Source of the DNA: Roseiconus nitratireducens
Lineage (GTDB): Bacteria; Planctomycetota; Planctomycetia; Pirellulales; Pirellulaceae
Direction of reading: 5' to 3'
NCBI RefSeq assembly: GCF_008629675.1
Contig: NZ_VWOX01000010.1
Location: 124,001 to 188,000 of the forward strand
Length of the DNA stretch: 64,000 nt
Shown: piece after piece, positions 8,271 through 17,773 of the stretch
Layout of the letters: every line of letters starts with the position of its first letter
Numbering within the stretch: position 1 is the stretch's first letter
The notes under the pieces: generated by a model
What the model saw: the letters and a program-made list of their open reading frames with translations, nothing else
The model's database searches: none
What the model was told of the DNA's origin: nothing
Made by a program: the position numbers and the translations under genes

Positions 8271-9599
8271 TCAGACTCCGATCGGTTGCAGATTCAGCTC
8301 GGCGGATTGCTTGGTGAAGATGGTTTGGGCGCGGTCCGGTCCAACCGAGAGCACGCCGACGGGGATCCCGACCAGTTCTTCAATCCGTCGCACGTAGGCC
8401 AACGCACCGGCGGGAAACTCGTCTTCCTGTCGCACGTCGTCGACCGGTTGCTTCCAACCTGGGATCGTTTCGTAGATCGGCTTGCAACGACGCAACTGGT
8501 CGCTGTGGCTGGGGAATCGGGTGATCCGTTCGCCGTCCAGTTCATACGCCACGCACACCTTCAATTCGTCCAGGTGGGCCAGCACGTCCATCATCATCAG
8601 TGCCAATCGGGTCACGCCGCTCAACCGCGCGGTGTACCGGACCGCGACGGCGTCGAACCAACCGCAACGGCGCGGGCGACCCGTGGTGGTGCCAAATTCG
8701 TTGCCCAGTTTTCGGATCCGGTCTCCGGTCGCGTCTTCCAATTCGGTCACAAAGGGGCCTCCACCGACACGGGTGCTGTAAGCCTTGCAGACGCCCAGAA
8801 CGGTGTTGATCCAGCGCGGCGGAACGCCGGCACCGGCACACACGCCGACGCCGCTGCTGTTGCTGCTGGTCACGAAGGGGTAGGTGCCGTGGTCGATATC
8901 CAGCAGCGCGCCCTGGGCGCCTTCGAACAGAATGCGTTTGTCGGCTTCGGCTGAATCCAACAACAAATCGGTGGTGTCGCCGATCATGTCCTTCAGCCGC
9001 TCTGCCCAGCCGGCGGCCATCGCAACGACCTTGTCCGCGGCGACCGATGCCAATTCTTCGTCGGAGGCGCCCATGGTTCGCAGCATGGCGATTTTCTGCT
9101 CGGCGACGGTCCGGATCCGCTCGTCACGCTGGTCTTGGATCAAATCGGTCATGCGGATCGCGTGCGTGCGTCCGACCTTGTCGCGGTAGCAGGGGCCGAT
9201 GCCGCGGTTGGTGGTACCGATCGATTCGCCGCGCACGGCGGTCGCGTTGATTTGTCGATCCTCGGCGATGTGCCAGGGCATGACCAGGTGGGCGCGTTCG
9301 CTGATCCGCAGGTTCTGGTTGCAATCGACCCCGCGGGCGGCCAACGCATCCATCTCCTCGATCATCGTTTGCGGATTGATGACCACGCCGGGCGTGATCA
9401 GATTCTGGACGCCCGAATGCAGGATCCCGCTGGGGATGTGGTGCAGTTTGTACGTTTCCTGACCGACGACCACGGTGTGGCCGGCGTTCGCGCCGCCCTG
9501 ATAGCGGACAACCAAATCGAATTGGGGCGCCAACAGGTCAACGAGTTTTCCCTTGGCTTCGTCACCCCACTGCAGCCCGATGACACAGGTTCCGGACAC
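8271..9599 (-). CDS. purA: Adenylosuccinate synthetase
   Basis: PurA joins IMP and aspartate with GTP to give adenylosuccinate, the first committed step to AMP. The product is 442 residues from the GTG at 9599. That start is preferred over the in-frame GTG at 9608 because a GGGAG sequence sits about 8 bases before it. The N-terminal P-loop reads QWGDEAKGK, with Ala where most PurA proteins have Gly. Other landmarks are present: GGANAGHTV, the phrase STRVGGGPF, and the region RCGWFDAVAVRYTARLSG. It heads the purA-uppS-cdsA group and is divergent from cysD. Confidence 0.95.
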   Translation of the reverse strand: MSGTCVIGLQWGDEAKGKLVDLLAPQFDLVVRYQGGANAGHTVVVGQETYKLHHIPSGILHSGVQNLITPGVVINPQTMIEEMDALAARGVDCNQNLRISERAHLVMPWHIAEDRQINATAVRGESIGTTNRGIGPCYRDKVGRTHAIRMTDLIQDQRDERIRTVAEQKIAMLRTMGASDEELASVAADKVVAMAAGWAERLKDMIGDTTDLLLDSAEADKRILFEGAQGALLDIDHGTYPFVTSSNSSGVGVCAGAGVPPRWINTVLGVCKAYSTRVGGGPFVTELEDATGDRIRKLGNEFGTTTGRPRRCGWFDAVAVRYTARLSGVTRLALMMMDVLAHLDELKVCVAYELDGERITRFPSHSDQLRRCKPIYETIPGWKQPVDDVRQEDEFPAGALAYVRRIEELVGIPVGVLSVGPDRAQTIFTKQSAELNLQPIGV

Positions 9600-10040
9600 C
9601 AGAATCACTCCCGAATAGCGAATAGGCCGGGTGAGCGTTCGCCCGGCGCGGAATCCCAGAGCCTACGTGCCCGGGTCCGGCCTGACAACGGGGAGACCCC
9701 CGCGGGCTCGAAAAGCCGCGCGGAAAGGGATCGTCGGGCTCCACGACAGGACACCGCTCGCTGCAGGTGCCACTCGGCCATGCGTTTGCGGCGCTTCGGC
9801 AATCTGTGATGCCGGGGCAAATTGCGTTGTGCCGGATGGCTGACCACACTGCGGTCCACCGGGCCGCCCAGTTGTCCCGGCCGCGCCGATTATTCGGTCA
9901 TCCTTCGACGCCCGCTTGACGAACCTGACCGACGGATTCGGGTCGTCTCTGGCCAGGAATAGGCTTCTGTCTATACTCCTGCGACAGTCGCCGGACCCCG
10001 GTGACACGAATGTTGATATGAATCCCCTTACGGCGGTCTG
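9600..10040. other. Divergent promoter region purA / cysD
   Basis: About 440 bases lie between the start of purA (minus) and the start of cysD (plus), so promoters for both directions should be here. Short overlapping frames on both strands have no recognisable content. I see no strong Shine-Dalgarno sequence immediately before the cysD ATG and no riboswitch or obvious operator. Confidence 0.4.
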
Positions 10041-10952
10041 ATGTCGGATTACAACCTTACCCACCTGAAACAACTGGAAGCCGAGAGCATCCACATCATC
10101 CGTGAAGTTGTCACGGAGTTTCAGAAGCCCGTGATGCTCTACAGCATCGGAAAGGACTCGGCGGTTCTGGTGCATCTGGCCCGCAAGGCGTTCTACCCGG
10201 CCAAGCCACCGTTCCCCTTGATGCACATCGACACGACCTGGAAGTTTCGCGAGATGATCGAGTTTCGCGAGAACTACGCCCGCAAAGAATTGGGCCTGGA
10301 CCTGATTGTGTACACCAACGAAGAAGGGTTGACGCACGGCATCAAGCCTTGGGAGGACAGCGAGCGGCACACCGAGCTGATGAAAACCGACGCGCTCAAG
10401 CAGGCGTTGGACAAATACCAGTTCGACGCGGCCTTCGGAGGCGCTCGTCGCGACGAGGAAAAGAGTCGCGCCAAGGAACGCGTCTTCAGCTTCCGCGACA
10501 AAACGCACCGTTGGGACCCCAAGAACCAGCGTCCCGAGCTTTGGAACCTGTACAACGGCCGGGTCAACAAAGGCGAATCGATCCGCGTGTTCCCGATGAG
10601 CAACTGGACGGAGCTGGACGTGTGGCAGTACATCCACATGGAGCAGATTCCGATCGTTCCGCTGTACCTGTCGGCCCCTCGCGAGGTCGTCGAACGCGAC
10701 GGCATCCTGTTGATGATGGACGACGATCGGATGCCGTTGCTGCCGGGCGAGAAGAAAGTCACCAAGATGGTCCGCTTTCGAACGCTGGGTTGTTACCCGC
10801 TGTCCGGAGCGGTGGAAAGTGAAGCCGTGACGCTGCCCGATGTGATTCAGGAAATGCTGTTGGCCACGACCAGTGAACGCCAGGGGCGGATCATCGACCA
10901 GGACGAAGGCGGTGCGGGAATGGAAGAAAAGAAACGCCGCGGCTATTTCTGA
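10041..10952 (+). CDS. cysD: Sulfate adenylyltransferase subunit 2
   Basis: CysD is the catalytic ATP-pyrophosphatase (PAPS-reductase-like) subunit of ATP sulfurylase and makes APS from sulfate and ATP together with CysN. The 303-residue product matches the usual length. It carries the PP-loop motif YSIGKDSAVLVHLARKAF, then PLMHIDTTWKFREM and the conserved phrase GGARRDEEKSRAKERVFS. The C-terminus (EKKRRGYF) is typical of the family. cysNC follows 110 bases downstream on the same strand. The ATG at 10041 gives the standard N-terminus with no extension. Confidence 0.96.
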   Translation: MSDYNLTHLKQLEAESIHIIREVVTEFQKPVMLYSIGKDSAVLVHLARKAFYPAKPPFPLMHIDTTWKFREMIEFRENYARKELGLDLIVYTNEEGLTHGIKPWEDSERHTELMKTDALKQALDKYQFDAAFGGARRDEEKSRAKERVFSFRDKTHRWDPKNQRPELWNLYNGRVNKGESIRVFPMSNWTELDVWQYIHMEQIPIVPLYLSAPREVVERDGILLMMDDDRMPLLPGEKKVTKMVRFRTLGCYPLSGAVESEAVTLPDVIQEMLLATTSERQGRIIDQDEGGAGMEEKKRRGYF

Positions 10953-11062
10953 GCCCCGCCCGGATTTTACCGCCTCCACGCCCAATCGCTCATGCGAACG
11001 AACCTCGGCAACGACTTGCCGACGCTGCGACGCCCAACTCAACCGAATAATTACCCGACGCC

Positions 11063-13000
11063 ATGTCACACCAGTCCGAACTGATCGCCACCGACATCGA
11101 AGCGTACCTGAAGCAGCATGAACAGAAGGAACTGCTGCGTTTCATCACGTGCGGAAGCGTGGACGACGGCAAAAGCACCTTGATCGGTCGATTGCTGTAC
11201 GACAGCAAAATGATCTACGAAGATCAGTTGTCGCAATTGGAGGCCGATTCGAAGATCGTGGGGACGACCGGTGGCGGATTCGACCCCGCCCTATTGACCG
11301 ACGGATTGAAAGCCGAGCGGGAACAGGGCATCACGATCGACGTTGCCTATCGGTACTTCAGCACCGCCAAACGCAAGTTCATCATCGCCGATACCCCCGG
11401 TCACGAGCAGTACACTCGCAATATGGCCACCGGGGCCAGCACCGCGAACCTGGCGATCATCCTGATCGACGCCCGACATGGTGTGCTGACTCAGACGAAA
11501 CGGCACAGCTTTATCGTGTCCCTGTTGGGAATTCGGCACGTCATCGTGGCCATCAACAAGATGGACCTGGTTGACTACAGCGAGGAACGGTTCGAAGAGA
11601 TCAGCGCGCAGTACCGAAATTTTTCCGATCGATTGGATCCGTTCGAATTGCATTTCCTACCGATCAGCGCCCTGCTGGGCGACAACGTGGTCGACCGCAG
11701 CGAGAACATGCCGTGGTACGGCGGCGGCACGCTGATGAACATGCTGGAAACGATCTACATCGGAAGCGATCGCAACCTGCAGGACTTTCGGTTGCCGGTC
11801 CAGTACGTCAATCGTCCGAACTTGGACTTCCGCGGTTTTTGCGGGACGGTTGCTTCCGGAACGATCCGTCCCGGCGAAGAAATCATGGTGCTGCCAAGCC
11901 GGCAGAAGTCCAAGGTGAAGGAGATCGTGACCTTTGACGGCGCACTGGACGAAGCGTTTGCGCCGCTCTCAATCACACTGACCCTGGAAGACGAGATCGA
12001 TGCGTCACGGGGCGACATGATTGTCCGGCCCGGCAACGTTCCCCGTGTCCGGGATTCCTTCGAGGCCATGATGGTTTGGATGAACGAAGATGCGTTGGTC
12101 CCGGGTAAAACGTACCTGATCAAGCACACCACGCAGACTTTGCCCGGGACGATCGACTCCCTGCGCTACAAGGTCGATGTGAACACCCTGCACCGATCGC
12201 CCACACCGCAACTGCAACTCAATGAGATCGGACGGGTCGGCGTTTCGCTTTCCGGTCCGCTGTACTTCGATTCGTACCGTCGCAACCGGACAACAGGCGC
12301 GTTCATCGTCGTCGATCGAATCAGCAACGCGACGGTCGCTGCCGGGATGATTCTGGATCGCGACGGCAGTGCGACCGCAAGCGTCTGGGACGATGAACCT
12401 GCCTCGGAAGTGACGTCTCCCGACGAAGTGTCGGCGGTGACCGACGAGGAACGCGCCGCACGGTTCGGTCAACAACCGGCAACGGTGCTGCTGACCGGAT
12501 TGACCGGGGCCGGAAAAACCGCGATCGGCCAGGCGCTCGAGCGCCGGTTGTTCGACATGGGACGTGCCGTTTCAATCATCGATGGGGAGAACGTCCGCAA
12601 AGGCCTCAGCCGCGATCTCGGATTCAGCGCGGCGGATCGTAGTGAAAACCTGCGTCGCAGCGCGTACCTGGCACACGCGCTCAACGAGGCGGGCGTGATC
12701 TGCGTCGCCAGTTTCGTCGCACCCAGCGAGGCCGTTCGGCAAAAGGTTGGAGGCGTGATCGGCAGCAACCGGTTCGTGGTCGTGCACGTCGCGACGCCGA
12801 TCGAGATTTGTCGCGATCGGGATACCAAGGGCCAGTACGCCAAGGCGGATGCCGGCGAATTGTTGAACTTCCCCGGAGTGACCGCGGAGTACGAACCGCC
12901 GGCCGATCCCGATGTGACCGTGGACGCATCGAAGATGTCGATCGACGAGTGCGTCGACGCGGTGCTGGACGTGCTCCGCGATAAGTCGATCATTCGCTAA
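11063..13000 (+). CDS. cysNC: Fused sulfate adenylyltransferase subunit 1 / APS kinase
   Basis: A bifunctional CysN-CysC protein of 645 residues. The N-terminal part (to about 450) is an EF-Tu-like GTPase with G1 GSVDDGKST, G3 DTPGHE and G4 NKMD; it drives ATP sulfurylase with CysD. The C-terminal part (about 470-645) is adenylylsulfate kinase with Walker A GLTGAGKT and the phrase IDGENVRKGLSRDLGFS. It would convert APS to PAPS, the donor for reductive sulfur assimilation or sulfation. In the kinase loop where many CysC proteins read ISPxR this one reads FVAPSEAVR, so the usual phospho-acceptor Ser is Ala. The gene follows cysD and is probably in the same operon. Confidence 0.95.
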   Translation: MSHQSELIATDIEAYLKQHEQKELLRFITCGSVDDGKSTLIGRLLYDSKMIYEDQLSQLEADSKIVGTTGGGFDPALLTDGLKAEREQGITIDVAYRYFSTAKRKFIIADTPGHEQYTRNMATGASTANLAIILIDARHGVLTQTKRHSFIVSLLGIRHVIVAINKMDLVDYSEERFEEISAQYRNFSDRLDPFELHFLPISALLGDNVVDRSENMPWYGGGTLMNMLETIYIGSDRNLQDFRLPVQYVNRPNLDFRGFCGTVASGTIRPGEEIMVLPSRQKSKVKEIVTFDGALDEAFAPLSITLTLEDEIDASRGDMIVRPGNVPRVRDSFEAMMVWMNEDALVPGKTYLIKHTTQTLPGTIDSLRYKVDVNTLHRSPTPQLQLNEIGRVGVSLSGPLYFDSYRRNRTTGAFIVVDRISNATVAAGMILDRDGSATASVWDDEPASEVTSPDEVSAVTDEERAARFGQQPATVLLTGLTGAGKTAIGQALERRLFDMGRAVSIIDGENVRKGLSRDLGFSAADRSENLRRSAYLAHALNEAGVICVASFVAPSEAVRQKVGGVIGSNRFVVVHVATPIEICRDRDTKGQYAKADAGELLNFPGVTAEYEPPADPDVTVDASKMSIDECVDAVLDVLRDKSIIR

Positions 13001-13069
13001 ACCGTCGGGCTAAGAAAGCGGCGGGAATCTCGTAAACTGGGTGTTCATCCTTCCCACCGGAGACCACCC

Positions 13070-13543
13070 ATGTTTCGCCCCGCCCTGCTGACCCTTGCAT
13101 TCGTGTTCATCATGAATGCCCCGCTTCCCGCCGCCGAGCCTCTGACGCTGATGGGGACGTTGCAGCCCTGGTTGTATCCGAAGGCGACCATGGACGGGGC
13201 GGAGATGAGTGACGCCGAAACGATCGACGTTCAGGGAAACCGAACCCGCCCATCCGTCCGGTGCAAGACGATCATGAAGACGCCCGATGGTGCCGAGAAG
13301 GTGCTGGAGTTCTACCGCGAGAAGCTCAAGTCCCAGCCCGACGGCAAGCCGGTCGCCGACGACAAGCTGGCGAACTGGACCGGGGGCCGATCGGTGACGT
13401 ACCACGAAGGTGAAGACGATCGTTCGGTGAAGGTTTATGTGATCCTGGTCAATCAGGAAAACGCCACGACCTCTTTGGTCATCAGTCGCGGCGAGGATGA
13501 AGACCAGACCCACATTCAGTGGACCCACTACCAACGGATCTGA
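13070..13543 (+). CDS. Small secreted protein of unknown function
   Basis: A 157-residue protein with a clear N-terminal signal peptide ending near PAAEP (residues 22-26). The mature part is polar, without Cys pairs or membrane segments, and contains the phrase VLEFYREKL, which recalls short secreted proteins that place a helix before a beta sheet. I do not recognise the family. A purine-rich GGAGA sequence 7 bases before the ATG supports the start. It lies 70 bases after cysNC on the same strand and could be the last gene of the sulfate-activation operon, but nothing in it points to sulfur chemistry. It converges with a sulfatase gene. Confidence 0.7.
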   Translation: MFRPALLTLAFVFIMNAPLPAAEPLTLMGTLQPWLYPKATMDGAEMSDAETIDVQGNRTRPSVRCKTIMKTPDGAEKVLEFYREKLKSQPDGKPVADDKLANWTGGRSVTYHEGEDDRSVKVYVILVNQENATTSLVISRGEDEDQTHIQWTHYQRI

Positions 13544-13635
13544 GAGCACCGTTCAACATGGGGCGACACCCATCGGTGACTGCGACCATCCAACAGCCAA
13601 GGCAGCGCCGATGCGCCGCAAAGGTCGCCGAGCGA

Positions 13636-15123
13636 TCAACGATAGTCCTGGCCGTTGGAACTGTCGACCACCGATTGCAGCCACTCGCGAAGCTGGGGAC
13701 GCATGGCTGCGACACGTTCAGGTTGCTGCGAGGCGAGGTCTTCGGTTTCCATCGGGTCGGTCCCCAGGTTGTACAGCTCAAAGCTTACCGGAGATTCACC
13801 TTTCTTCGTTTCGATCCGGTGCAGTTTCCAGGGCCAGTCCAGCCACGCAGCATGTCCGGGAAAATGGCCGGCAGCGAACGCGGGTTTGATTTGTCCTGCG
13901 TCGCTAACCAGCCGCGAGCGGTCGAAGTAGTCCTGGCCTTGCTGCTGCGCCTGGAGCTCCTGCCGCATCCATTGATCGTGTGGCGTTGAGATTCCCGACT
14001 GGTCCGTTTTCCAGAACCCGATCGGCTTGTTTCGCTGTTGGCGCTGGCCGCGAATGATCGGTTCCAGGCTGATCCCGTCCAGCACGGGTTGCTGATCGGT
14101 GTCAATTCCCAACAAATCCATGACGGTGGGGTAGATGTCGCAAGTGGTTGCCGGAATCTCGGTGACTCTTGGTGACTGAATCACCGCGGGCCATTCGATG
14201 ATCGCCGGCACGCGTAGTCCGCCTTCATAGATGGAACTCTTCTTCGCGCGGCCTCCCGAGCTTTCGGGAACCAGGCCCCCGTTGTCGGACGTGTACCAGA
14301 ACAACGTGTTCTCGCGAACGCCGGCGCCGGTCAACGCATCACGCAGTTTGCCGACCGCACGGTCCAAACCTGTGATCTCTCCCATCCAATCGGCGCGTTT
14401 CTCACCGGCATACAGGGCGCGATCTTCCGGTGCGGCGCGATGGGGGCTGTGCGGGGAACCGAACCAGACCACCGCGAGAAACGGTTTGTCGGCTTGAACC
14501 TGATTCTGAATGAAGTCGATTGCCGCGTCCGCGGCCACCATGGAACTCTCGCCCTTCAGTTCCACCGCTTTGCCTTCGCGGCTGAGTACCGGATCGTTGT
14601 CGTAAAAGTTAAAGGCGGAAAGCCAGTGGTCAAATCCGCTTTGACCGGGATTGACCGGGCTGCCCTCGAGCACGGATCCGAGATGCCATTTGCCGAAGTG
14701 GCCTGTCACGTATCCCGCCGACTGAAGTCGCTCGGCCAGCGTGATCTCTTGGGGACGCAGCGGTCGCCCCCAGGAATAGCATCCGAAGCGGTTGGGGGTG
14801 CGACCGGTCAATACACTTCCCCGGGTGGGTGAACACACTGGGGCGGCGGCGTAGAAATGATCGAATCGCAAACCGCTGCCGGCCATTTCGTCCAGGACTG
14901 GCGTCTTGATCAGCGGATGTCCGTTGTAACCGGTGTCACCCCAGCCTTGGTCGTCGGCCATCACCAACACGATGTTGGGGCGTTCGTCAGAAGCGGCGTC
15001 GAGGGCCGTGGTGCAGGTGAATGCGACCACGACAGTCAAGATAATCGCAACCGGAAGTGTTGCGGCGTGGTGTTTGTGGTGCGGGCGGCAATCGGCCAGG
15101 GGGCCGGCAAGACAACGAATCAT
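13636..15123 (-). CDS. Secreted type I sulfatase
   Basis: A 495-residue formylglycine-dependent sulfatase with an N-terminal hydrophobic signal segment (about residues 23-43). Metal and active-site landmarks are all present. NIVLVMADDQGWGD holds the calcium-binding Asp pair. CSPTRGSVLTG is the sulfatase signature, with Cys as the formylglycine precursor. GHFGKWHLG carries the catalytic Lys/His, and SPHSPH and SDNG follow later. The length and order fit the arylsulfatase A family. The likely substrate is a sulfated polysaccharide or small sulfate ester outside the cytoplasm; specificity cannot be read. It stands alone between the cys operon (convergent) and the metal-efflux locus (divergent). 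No maturation enzyme is encoded in this window. Confidence 0.92.
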   Translation of the reverse strand: MIRCLAGPLADCRPHHKHHAATLPVAIILTVVVAFTCTTALDAASDERPNIVLVMADDQGWGDTGYNGHPLIKTPVLDEMAGSGLRFDHFYAAAPVCSPTRGSVLTGRTPNRFGCYSWGRPLRPQEITLAERLQSAGYVTGHFGKWHLGSVLEGSPVNPGQSGFDHWLSAFNFYDNDPVLSREGKAVELKGESSMVAADAAIDFIQNQVQADKPFLAVVWFGSPHSPHRAAPEDRALYAGEKRADWMGEITGLDRAVGKLRDALTGAGVRENTLFWYTSDNGGLVPESSGGRAKKSSIYEGGLRVPAIIEWPAVIQSPRVTEIPATTCDIYPTVMDLLGIDTDQQPVLDGISLEPIIRGQRQQRNKPIGFWKTDQSGISTPHDQWMRQELQAQQQGQDYFDRSRLVSDAGQIKPAFAAGHFPGHAAWLDWPWKLHRIETKKGESPVSFELYNLGTDPMETEDLASQQPERVAAMRPQLREWLQSVVDSSNGQDYR

Positions 15124-15471
15124 GGAAAACTCTAAAAACCGGGGGATCGGACTCTGTTCCGCCTGCAGCCCTTGGGAGGACCACTCATTGATTGGGAATC
15201 AAGACATCCAAAATACCACGACCGCTGCTGGGCTGTCGGATCGTCAACCGATAACCGCGCAAGCTGGTCTTTACTCCCATCTTCTGACGGAATCGCCTGG
15301 TCCCGAGAGGGGCAACTTTCACCCTGAGCGCCCGTTTGCCCCGTCGAGGTGCCGGCAGCGTCCACGCTCCCCGGGGTTCCGATTGATTGACGGAATTTTT
15401 TGCAGTGAGTAAACTCCGTCGTTCTATCCCGCCTTGTTTGATCCCACCCCGCCGCCTAGCCGCCGAAACCG
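15124..15471. other. Divergent intergenic region
   Basis: This 348-base region lies between the sulfatase (minus) and the small His/Cys-containing protein (plus) and should contain promoters for both. Only short shadow frames are seen. No repeat, hairpin or known regulatory RNA was recognised. Confidence 0.4.
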
Positions 15472-15912
15472 ATGAAGCCGTTTTCGAAATTTCGGAACGT
15501 GATTTCGCTTGTGTTGCTGGCGATCTGTACGTTGCCTGGGCAGCGGTTCGTCGTGCATTCGCACGAGACCGTTGCGGGTGCTCCTGAGGTTTTGCAAGCT
15601 CACCTGGATCTCTACCATCCTGCCCGGGGCGAGAAGCAGGAAACGCCGAGCTGTCCCCACTGCCATTGGGTGGTCATCGGCGACGCATTTCATCGGGGTG
15701 AAGCGTTTCCGGCCGTTGATTTCCATCCGAGCGTCTGGAAATCCAATGATTCCGGAGCGGAGGCTGCTTTGACCCTGCAGCAGGCTGTCGTGTGGTTGGA
15801 TCGCGGCAAAGATTGTTCACGCCAGTCGATCGTGCAACGAGACAACGATCGGTCGTTGCCCACGCCCTCTGCAAAGACGCAGCGATCCCGGCTGTGTGTC
15901 TGGAACTGCTAA
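15472..15912 (+). CDS. Small secreted His/Cys-containing protein, possible metal binder
   Basis: A 146-residue protein with a hydrophobic N-terminal segment (about residues 9-22) that looks like a signal peptide. The mature part carries several His residues (HSHE, HLDLYH) and the motif CPHCHW near residue 62, followed by further His residues (FHRG, FHPS). These features suggest metal binding. It ends with the dipeptide pair WNC. I do not recognise a named family. It lies 342 bases upstream of, and on the same strand as, the RND adaptor and pump of a heavy-metal efflux locus, which fits a periplasmic metal chaperone or sensor. That role is inference. No Shine-Dalgarno sequence is visible before the ATG. 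Confidence 0.6.
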   Translation: MKPFSKFRNVISLVLLAICTLPGQRFVVHSHETVAGAPEVLQAHLDLYHPARGEKQETPSCPHCHWVVIGDAFHRGEAFPAVDFHPSVWKSNDSGAEAALTLQQAVVWLDRGKDCSRQSIVQRDNDRSLPTPSAKTQRSRLCVWNC

Positions 15913-16254
15913 TGCGGCCCGATCACTCCGCCCGGCGGTTTTGTCTCGCGGATTGATTTTCTTTGTGCGGCGCGTCTTTGTGCCGTCTCGCGTCTATCGA
16001 TGATCGCCGCTCCGGGGCTTGGTCCCTGACGCCGCCGTCGCGTGGACGCCTGCCTTTGATTCGCATCGGAACGGTAGCCGTTCCGGCGACCGATTCACTC
16101 AGAGCCATGTCGCGTGTCGTGCGCTGACGTTTTCGATTTCATCCCCTGCCGGCCCTCGAGCCGGATGGTTGATCGCCAGTTGAACCGACGTTGTTCGTCG
16201 GATTTGGCGAGGTTCGGCAAGCGACCTCAACCAGACAACGATGAGGACCATGTC
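15913..16254. other. Gap before the efflux adaptor
   Basis: A 342-base gap. The adaptor frame is open upstream to 16114, but the likely start is 16255. Apart from a GAGGA sequence at 16243-16247 that serves as ribosome binding site for the adaptor, I see nothing recognisable. Confidence 0.4.
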
Positions 16255-17769
16255 ATGACTTCTATCCCGTTTCGGATACACGGAGCGACGCTCGCGTTTT
16301 TCGCAGTTCTGATGGGATGCCTTTACAGTTCCGCGCCCCAAGGGCGCTCCGTCGCGTTTGCGGCGGAGGTCGCCGCACGGGCGCCCCGCGGCGATCGTGC
16401 CGAGAGCAAGATCGAATCGGATGACCCATCCGAAGCGTCAGGTGCACAGGTGACGGTTTCGTTGCCGAGGGCGAAATGGAAGTCGGCGGGAATTCAGATC
16501 GGCAAACCGACCGAGCAAGAATTCTCCGAGAGGATTCGGCTAACGGGAAAGATTTCCCTCAATGAAGATCGCATCTCACACGTGTATCCGATGGTGGAAG
16601 GCACGGTCGATCGAGTCGCCATCTCTTTGGGCGAGGTCGTTGAGGAGGATCAATTGCTGACGGTCGTCCACAGCCGAGAAGTCGGCAAAGCGAAGCTGGA
16701 GTTGTTTCAGGCCCGACTCCAGTCCGAGATGGCGGAGGTCAAAGACAAGCTTCAGCGAGAACTGTCGGCAAATACGTCAGAGCTGTTGACCGCCTTGAGG
16801 GAACAACGCGATATCACGGAGATTCAGGAGCAGCACAAAGACAGCAACATGGGCGAGTACCGCGAGCGATTGTTGAGCGCCTATGCGGACTACCTGAAGT
16901 CACAGGCGGATGTGAATCGTCTGGAAGGAATTTCGACATCGGGCGCGGTTTCGGGGAAACAACTGCTTGCCGCCCGGACCCGACGCAACGCCGGTCTGGC
17001 AACCTTTCAAGCACGCATCGAGCAGATCGCGTACGAACTCGAAACGTCGCAATTGGAAACTGCTCAAGCCGTCAAGGAGGCGAACACCCGGGTCGCCGTC
17101 GCGACCACGAATCTGCGAATCCTGGGATGCGAAGAGAGCGAGATCAAGTCGATCGATCCGATGCGGCAGGGCGAAGCGATCTCGCACTACTCGATTCGCG
17201 CACCGTTTCGGGGCACCGTCATCGCCAAAGACGTGACGTTGGGAGAGCAGGTGCGTCCTGACAAACAAATCCTGACGATTGCTGATCTGACCACGGTGTG
17301 GATCAAAGCCGACATCTATGAAAAGGACGTGCCGCTATTGGCCTCTTTGGATGGCACGGAGTTTCAATTCGTCAGCGAAGCCTGGCCGGGAAAATCGTTC
17401 ACAGCGAAAGTCTTCTACACCGGCGAAATCATGGACGAAGCGACGCGGACGGTCAGCATGCGGGCTGTCGCGGAAAACGGCGAACATCTTCTCAAGCCCG
17501 GGATGTTCGTGACCATCCAATTGCCCGCCAAGTCCGAACAAGTCGTCGTCCAGATTCCGGCAGCCGCGGTGCAACAGCACGAAGGAAAGCAGTTCGTGTT
17601 CGTCCATGTCGGAGACGATCAGTTCGAACGTCGCGATATCCAAGTCGGTCGTAGCGATCGTGATTGGGCCGTGGTCGAACGTGGAGTGCGAGGAAATGAA
17701 TCCGTGGTCACCGGCGGCGGATTCATCTTGAAATCAAAATTGTTGGAAGGACTCCTGGCGGAAGAGTGA
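16255..17769 (+). CDS. RND efflux periplasmic adaptor (CusB/CzcB type)
   Basis: A 504-residue membrane-fusion protein of a heavy-metal RND pump. The ATG at 16255 is chosen because GAGGA lies 7 bases before it and the next residues form a signal segment (about 8-25); an in-frame ATG at 16114 would put 47 unrelated residues in front. After a low-complexity stretch come the lipoyl/barrel halves (VYPMVEGTVDRVAI near residue 108 and SIRAPFRGTVIAKDV near 312). A long helical hairpin lies between them, and a C-terminal beta-barrel region contains LKPGMFVTIQLPA. It would link the inner-membrane pump, encoded 4 bases downstream, to an outer-membrane channel. No TolC/CusC-like channel gene is in the window. 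Confidence 0.9.
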   Translation: MTSIPFRIHGATLAFFAVLMGCLYSSAPQGRSVAFAAEVAARAPRGDRAESKIESDDPSEASGAQVTVSLPRAKWKSAGIQIGKPTEQEFSERIRLTGKISLNEDRISHVYPMVEGTVDRVAISLGEVVEEDQLLTVVHSREVGKAKLELFQARLQSEMAEVKDKLQRELSANTSELLTALREQRDITEIQEQHKDSNMGEYRERLLSAYADYLKSQADVNRLEGISTSGAVSGKQLLAARTRRNAGLATFQARIEQIAYELETSQLETAQAVKEANTRVAVATTNLRILGCEESEIKSIDPMRQGEAISHYSIRAPFRGTVIAKDVTLGEQVRPDKQILTIADLTTVWIKADIYEKDVPLLASLDGTEFQFVSEAWPGKSFTAKVFYTGEIMDEATRTVSMRAVAENGEHLLKPGMFVTIQLPAKSEQVVVQIPAAAVQQHEGKQFVFVHVGDDQFERRDIQVGRSDRDWAVVERGVRGNESVVTGGGFILKSKLLEGLLAEE

Positions 17770-17773
17770 TTGA

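Noticed and set aside
9663..11069. 468-codon minus-strand frame opposite cysD
   Set aside because: Antisense shadow of a clear CysD gene with intact PP-loop motifs.
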